A DNA stretch of 27,821 nucleotides from Trueperaceae bacterium (GTDB lineage Bacteria; Deinococcota; Deinococci; Deinococcales; Trueperaceae). Shown here one piece after another: positions 23,983 to 27,821 of this stretch; within the stretch, counting starts at the first letter, position 1; each line of letters begins with the position of its first letter. The notes under the pieces were generated by a model, which worked only from the letters and a program-made list of their open reading frames with translations, did not search any database and was not told the origin of the DNA. The translations under genes and the position numbers were made by a program. The DNA lies in contig SLSM01000340.1 of the NCBI GenBank assembly GCA_007130445.1, forward strand, positions 1-27,821, given 5' to 3'.

Positions 23983-24600
23983 TCAGGGGCGCCCGTATCG
24001 GCGGTACTCGGCCGCGAAACCCGAGCGCATCTCGGCCTCTCGATCCAGCACCTCGCGCACCTTGGGCAGCAGGGCCCGGGCCTCGTCCTCGGACAGCACG
24101 CACACGCCGTTGTCGTCCGCCACGATGAGGTCGCCAGGCGACACCACCACCCCGCCGCACACGATCGGCCGCTGGATCTCGCCGTCGACGTCGAGGCGCT
24201 TGCCGACGAGCGGCGAGACGGTGCGCGTGAAGATCGGGTAGCCCATGCGCCGCAGCTCGACGACGTCGGTGACGGCACCGTCGATGACGAAGCCGGCGTG
24301 GCCGGCGCGGATCGAGTGCAGCGCCCGGAACTCGCCCAGGCACGCATGTTCGCGCTCGCCCACCTGGTCGACGACGATCACGTCGCCGCTCTGGGCGACG
24401 TCGGCGATGCCACGAAGAGCCGAAAGGTCGAGGTGGGGAGCGCGCACGGTCACCGCCGGTCCAACCAGCATCGTGCCGTGCAGCAGCGGCTTCAACCCGT
24501 GGTCCATGAAGCGGAGCTTGTGCCAATGCCCGAGGATCGAGGGGGACACCCCACGGTAGGCCTCGACGAGCTCTGGATCGATGCGGCGCACGCTGTGCAT
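23983..24600 (-). CDS. RraA-like protein
   Basis: A 205-residue protein of the RraA / 4-hydroxy-4-methyl-2-oxoglutarate aldolase superfamily. Family blocks: GPAVTVRAP (47-55), GDVIVVDQVGE, CLGEFRALHSIRAGHAGFVIDGAVTD (87-112) and PGDLIVADDNGVCVLS (155-170). The canonical DGxxRD has Thr111 in place of the arginine that, with the following Asp, is central to aldolase activity, so aldolase function is doubtful. Family members are often misannotated as menaquinone methyltransferases or RNase E regulators. GAGGAGA (24612-24606) lies five bases before the ATG. It starts 19 bases after the dppC-like stop, so it belongs to the transporter operon and may process an imported substrate. Confidence 0.88.
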   Translation of the reverse strand: MHSVRRIDPELVEAYRGVSPSILGHWHKLRFMDHGLKPLLHGTMLVGPAVTVRAPHLDLSALRGIADVAQSGDVIVVDQVGEREHACLGEFRALHSIRAGHAGFVIDGAVTDVVELRRMGYPIFTRTVSPLVGKRLDVDGEIQRPIVCGGVVVSPGDLIVADDNGVCVLSEDEARALLPKVREVLDREAEMRSGFAAEYRRYGRP

Positions 24601-24619
24601 GTGGGTCTCCTCGGGCGCG

Positions 24620-25501
24620 TCAGGCGCGCAGGGTCGGGTCGAGCACGTCGCGCAGGCCGTCTCCGAGGAGGTTGAAGCCCAGCACGGCGAGGGTGATGGC
24701 GATGCCCGGAGCGAACGCCATCCACGGGTCGAGGCGCAGGTAGAGCTGCGCCTGCGAGAGCATGCTGCCCCACTCCGCGGTGGGCGGCTGGACGCCCAGC
24801 CCCAGGAACGAGAGCCCCGCGGCCACGAGCATGGTCACGCCGATGCGCAGCGTCGCGTAGACGATCACGGGGGCGATCACGGCGGGGAGCAGATGACCGA
24901 ACATGATGCGCGCGTGTCCTGCGCCCAAGCCGCGGGCGGCCTCGACGAACACGCGCTCCTTGGCGCCGAGCACCGAGCCACGCACCAGCCGCGCGAAGAT
25001 CGGCACGCCGAACACCGCCGACGCGATGATCACCGGCCCCACACCCGGTCCCGTGATCGCGATCAGGCCGATGGCGAGGAGCAAGCCAGGGAACGCCAAC
25101 AGCACGTCGACCAACCGCATCGACACGGCGTCGACCCAGCGCCCGGCGTAGCCGGACCACAGGCCCCAGACACCTCCGACGAGCGCACCGAGCAGCGTCG
25201 CGGCGACGCCGATGCCGATCGAGGTCCGTGCGCCGGTGAGCACCCGCGAGAACGTGTCGCGGCCGAACTGGTCGGTGCCGAGCCAATGCTCGGCGCTCGG
25301 CGCCTGATTGAGCTTCAGGTAGTTCTGTCGATCGGCGTCGAAGGGTGTCAGATACGGTCCGACGACGGCGAGGGCGACGAACAGGAGCGACAGGAACAGC
25401 CCGAGGGTTCCGCTGGGGTGCCGCAGCAGTCGGCGCAACGCGTTGCGGCGCCGCGGCGCGACGCGCGCGACCGCGCTCGTTTCGTTCGAGGCGTCAGCCA
25501 T
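24620..25501 (-). CDS. Peptide/oligopeptide ABC transporter permease, DppC-like
   Basis: Inner-membrane permease of 293 residues. The N-terminal region (RRRNALRRLLRHPSGTLGLFLS) and PSAEHWLGTDQFGRDTFSRVLTGARTS are typical of DppC/OppC, followed by about five further membrane spans. The EAA loop reads FVEAARGLGAGHARIMFGHLLP and contacts the ATPase subunit. It overlaps the dppB-like gene by 8 bp. No ATP-binding subunits are in the window; after the permeases the operon continues only to the RraA-like gene, so the ATPases must be encoded elsewhere. Substrate may be di- or oligopeptides, nickel or another small solute. Confidence 0.93.
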   Translation of the reverse strand: MADASNETSAVARVAPRRRNALRRLLRHPSGTLGLFLSLLFVALAVVGPYLTPFDADRQNYLKLNQAPSAEHWLGTDQFGRDTFSRVLTGARTSIGIGVAATLLGALVGGVWGLWSGYAGRWVDAVSMRLVDVLLAFPGLLLAIGLIAITGPGVGPVIIASAVFGVPIFARLVRGSVLGAKERVFVEAARGLGAGHARIMFGHLLPAVIAPVIVYATLRIGVTMLVAAGLSFLGLGVQPPTAEWGSMLSQAQLYLRLDPWMAFAPGIAITLAVLGFNLLGDGLRDVLDPTLRA

Positions 25502-26417
25502 AGCTGATCCTCGGATCGACGGCCGCGTAGAGGACGTCCGCCAGGAGGTTGATGAGCACGAACTGCACCGAGAACACGAGCATCAGCGCTTGGATCACCG
25601 GATAGTCGCGCGCCTCGATCGACTGGATCAACAGCCAGCCGAGGCCGGGGAAATTGAAGACGGTCTCGACGATCACCGCGCCGGAGAGGAGGAACCCGAA
25701 CTGCAGTCCCGTGATCGTGATCACCGGGATGAGTGCGTTCTTGAGGACGTGCTTGCGCAACACCGTGCGTGGGTGGATGCCCTTCGCCCGGGCGGTGCGG
25801 ACGAAGTCCTCACCCATCACCTCGAGCAGGCTCGAGCGGGTGAAGCGCGCGACGGTGCCGATGGCGCCGGCGGCGAGCGTGACGGCCGGCAGCACCATGC
25901 CCGACCAGGTGAGGCTGCCCGCGACGGGGAAGAGGCGCCACTGCACCGCGAAGACGTAGATCAGCAGGATGCCGACGAAGAACGAGGGTGCGCTGATGCC
26001 GAGGATCGAGCCGATCGTGACGCCCAGGTCGGTGAGCGAGCCGCGCTGCACGGCGGCGATCACGCCCAAGGCGATGCCGACGATCATCGCCAGTGCGATC
26101 GCGATCAGCGAGAGGGCCAGTGTGGCGCGGAAGTGGCGCTCGAGCAGTTCGGTGATCGGGCGATCGGAGCGGAACGAGCGGCCGAGCTCTCCCCGCACCA
26201 GCGACCCCAGGTACAGCCCGAACTGCGCCGGGACGCTGCGGTCGAGACCGAAGCGCTCGCGCACCGCGGCGACCTCGCTGGCGCTGGCGTCGAGGCCGGC
26301 GTAGAGCCGCGCGGGGTCGCCGGGGAGGGCACGGACGAACAGGAACATGAGGATGGCGACCCCGAGGAGCGTCGGGATCGCTTGCACGAGGCGGCGCAGC
26401 AGGTACAGGAGCAGCAT
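25494..26417 (-). CDS. Peptide/oligopeptide ABC transporter permease, DppB-like
   Basis: Inner-membrane permease of 307 residues with the DppB/OppB pattern: the first span LLRRLVQAIPTLLGVAILMF, RALPGDPAR, the periplasmic helix region with RFGLDRSVPAQFGLYL, LGRSFRSDRPI, and the EAA loop FVRTARAKGIHPRTVLRKHVLKNALIP. It pairs with the DppC-like permease, whose ATG falls inside its last codons (8-bp overlap). No Shine-Dalgarno precedes the ATG at 26417; instead a very stable hairpin ends nine bases upstream. This may set permease levels well below that of the binding protein. Confidence 0.93.
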   Translation of the reverse strand: MLLLYLLRRLVQAIPTLLGVAILMFLFVRALPGDPARLYAGLDASASEVAAVRERFGLDRSVPAQFGLYLGSLVRGELGRSFRSDRPITELLERHFRATLALSLIAIALAMIVGIALGVIAAVQRGSLTDLGVTIGSILGISAPSFFVGILLIYVFAVQWRLFPVAGSLTWSGMVLPAVTLAAGAIGTVARFTRSSLLEVMGEDFVRTARAKGIHPRTVLRKHVLKNALIPVITITGLQFGFLLSGAVIVETVFNFPGLGWLLIQSIEARDYPVIQALMLVFSVQFVLINLLADVLYAAVDPRISYG

Positions 26418-26426
26418 GGGCGGGGT

Positions 26427-26463
26427 GCCCGGGACCGCCCCGAGCGGGTGGGCGGTCCCGGGC
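26427..26463 (-). other. GC hairpin between binding-protein and permease genes
   Basis: A perfect 14-bp stem (arms 26427-26440 and 26450-26463, outer arm GCCCGGGACCGCCC) closes a 9-base loop. It begins 14 bases after the binding-protein stop and ends nine bases before the dppB-like ATG. No T-run follows, so it is not a standard terminator. Similar hairpins between binding-protein and permease genes stabilise the upstream mRNA and reduce downstream expression. Confidence 0.7.
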
Positions 26464-26477
26464 CGGGCGTCAGACGG

Positions 26478-27821
26478 TCAGGGGAGCGCGATCCGGCGTG
26501 AGTCGATCTGCTTGTTGGGGTAGTACGCGATGCCGGTCACGCCGGCGCGGAGGCCGGTGATGTTGTCGGGCGAGTAGAGGAAGACCCACGGCGCCTCCTC
26601 GTGCACGATGCTCTGCGCCTGCGCGTAGATCGCCGCGCGTTCGTCGGGGTCGCCGGTCGCGACCCCGGCCGCCAGGAGTTCTTCGAACGCGGCGTTCTCG
26701 AAGAAGCTCCAGTTGTTCGCCGCAGGCGGCCAGGAGGCTCGGGCGAAGGAGATCTCGAGCGTGCGGGCCGCGTCGCCCGTAGCGCTCGCGGCGCCGACGA
26801 GACCGGCCTCGAAGGTCGTCGTCTCCAGCGGCTGGAAGATCTGCTCGACCAGGGCTCCGCGCTCGGTCGGGTTGAGCGTCATGCGCACGCCGACGTCGGC
26901 GAACATCTGCTGCAAGACCGTGCCGGCGGTCTCGTACTCCGTACCCGTGAAGGTCAGGACGCCGAACGACAGCGTCTCGCCGCCGGGCCCGTAGCCGGCC
27001 TCGGTGAGGAGTTCGATGGCGCGCTCGGGGTCGTATGGGTACGGCCCCACGGGCGTGTGTCCGAAGACCGGCGACGGCATGGCCGATGTCATCGGCGTGG
27101 CGTAACCGCGGAACACCACGATCGCGAGCTGGTCCTTGTCGACGGCGTAGTTGAGCGCCTGGCGGACGCGGACGTCGTCGAACGGTGGCCGCTGCGTGTT
27201 CATCTGGAACGTGCGCGCGAACGTCGACGCCGTGACCTGGACCTCGAGCGCCGGATTGGACGCGACGCTGTCGACGAGCGCGGGCGGGATCTCCTCGGCC
27301 CAGTCGAGTTCACCGGCCTCGAGCATCGCCACGCGCGTCGCGGCGTTGTTGACGACGAGGAAACGGATGGCATCGACGTTGGCGGGGTCGCCCCAGTAGC
27401 CGTCGAAGCGCTCGACCACCACGTACTCGCCGTCACGCCACTCGCCGAAGCGGAACGGGCCGGTGCCGACGGGGTTGCGCGGCACGTCGCCGTCGAGCGC
27501 GGCGGGACTGGCGATGTAGGCGTTCGAGAGCGCGAGGTTGAAGATGAACGCGCCGTTCGGGGCCGCCAGCCGGAGCGTGACCTCCATCGGACCGGTCGCC
27601 TCCCATTGCGCCAGGCCGCCGAGGGTGCTGCGCCCGCGGGCACCGATCGGGTTGTCGGCGTCCATCATCCAGTCGAGGTAGGCGACGACGGCTTCCGCAT
27701 CGAGCGCCGTGCCGTCGTGGAACACGACCCCCTCACGGAGCTGGAACACCAGTTCCGTCGCGTCGTCGGAGATCGTCCACTCGATCGCGAGCTCGGGCAC
27801 GAGGTCGAAGTCGAGATCGAA
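26478..27821 (-). CDS. ABC transporter substrate-binding protein, family 5 (partial)
   Basis: The 5' end lies beyond the right window edge; 447 residues are visible, entering in frame as FDLDFDLVPELAIEW. Family 5 (DppA/OppA-like) blocks are clear: LREGVVFHDGTALDAEAVVAYLDW, NPVGTGPFRFGEWRDG, RPPFDDVRVRQALNYAVDKDQ, and GPYPYDPERAIELLTEAGYG. The signal peptide should be outside the window. It captures a peptide-like or other solute outside the cytoplasmic membrane for the DppB/DppC-like permeases encoded next. The ligand is not predictable. It is the first visible gene of an operon with dppB, dppC and the RraA-like gene. Confidence 0.95.
   Translation of the reverse strand, partial: FDLDFDLVPELAIEWTISDDATELVFQLREGVVFHDGTALDAEAVVAYLDWMMDADNPIGARGRSTLGGLAQWEATGPMEVTLRLAAPNGAFIFNLALSNAYIASPAALDGDVPRNPVGTGPFRFGEWRDGEYVVVERFDGYWGDPANVDAIRFLVVNNAATRVAMLEAGELDWAEEIPPALVDSVASNPALEVQVTASTFARTFQMNTQRPPFDDVRVRQALNYAVDKDQLAIVVFRGYATPMTSAMPSPVFGHTPVGPYPYDPERAIELLTEAGYGPGGETLSFGVLTFTGTEYETAGTVLQQMFADVGVRMTLNPTERGALVEQIFQPLETTTFEAGLVGAASATGDAARTLEISFARASWPPAANNWSFFENAAFEELLAAGVATGDPDERAAIYAQAQSIVHEEAPWVFLYSPDNITGLRAGVTGIAYYPNKQIDSRRIALP

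Noticed and set aside
1..27821. tRNA, rRNA, CRISPR array, insertion sequence or prophage genes
   Set aside because: No tRNA-like cloverleaf, regularly spaced repeats, transposase or integrase motifs were seen on either strand.

Overview
This is a visibly GC-rich (about 70 % by eye), gene-dense bacterial window with 22 protein genes and no RNA gene, insertion sequence or CRISPR array that I could find. Short intergenic gaps, GTG starts, 4-8 bp gene overlaps and several starts lying 5-7 bases after a TANNNT -10 box (leaderless transcripts) suggest Deinococcota, perhaps a Trueperales-like lineage. Actinobacteria or Chloroflexi cannot be excluded from sequence alone. Everything looks chromosomal.

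Layout. (1) 1-3925: the start of a secreted protein (minus strand) diverges from a cell-wall recycling block: an AmiE-like serine hydrolase, anmK and murQ, with one GNAT gene inserted on the opposite strand. (2) 3968-5422: a PAS-GAF-GGDEF diguanylate cyclase (minus). (3) 5481-11707: a tightly packed five-gene minus-strand operon: two B12-type radical SAM enzymes, two uncharacterised acetyltransferase-like proteins and a GH3-family acyl-adenylating enzyme. I do not recognise a described pathway for it, and it is the best candidate for a new system here. (4) 11785-13697: an NDP-sugar epimerase-like gene and a diacylglycerol/lipid kinase, overlapping by 4 bp and upstream of the operon on the same strand. 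(5) 13811-15013: a plus-strand Fsr-like MFS exporter. (6) 15017-19921 (minus): pgi with a small secreted protein upstream, and a P-type ATPase. (7) 20121-23046 (plus): a DmpA/P1-type aminopeptidase, then serine acetyltransferase and cysM, overlapping by one base. (8) 23081-27821 (minus): a secreted beta-rich protein, then an RraA-like gene at the end of a peptide ABC transporter operon (dppC, dppB, and a substrate-binding protein cut by the window edge).

How the genes may work together. The first block would strip peptide from muropeptides, phosphorylate anhydro-MurNAc and convert MurNAc-6-P to GlcNAc-6-P. The serine acetyltransferase and CysM make cysteine, probably able to use thiosulfate. 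The ABC transporter and the DmpA peptidase suit peptide scavenging. The radical SAM/GH3 operon looks biosynthetic, with an unknown, possibly lipid-like, product.
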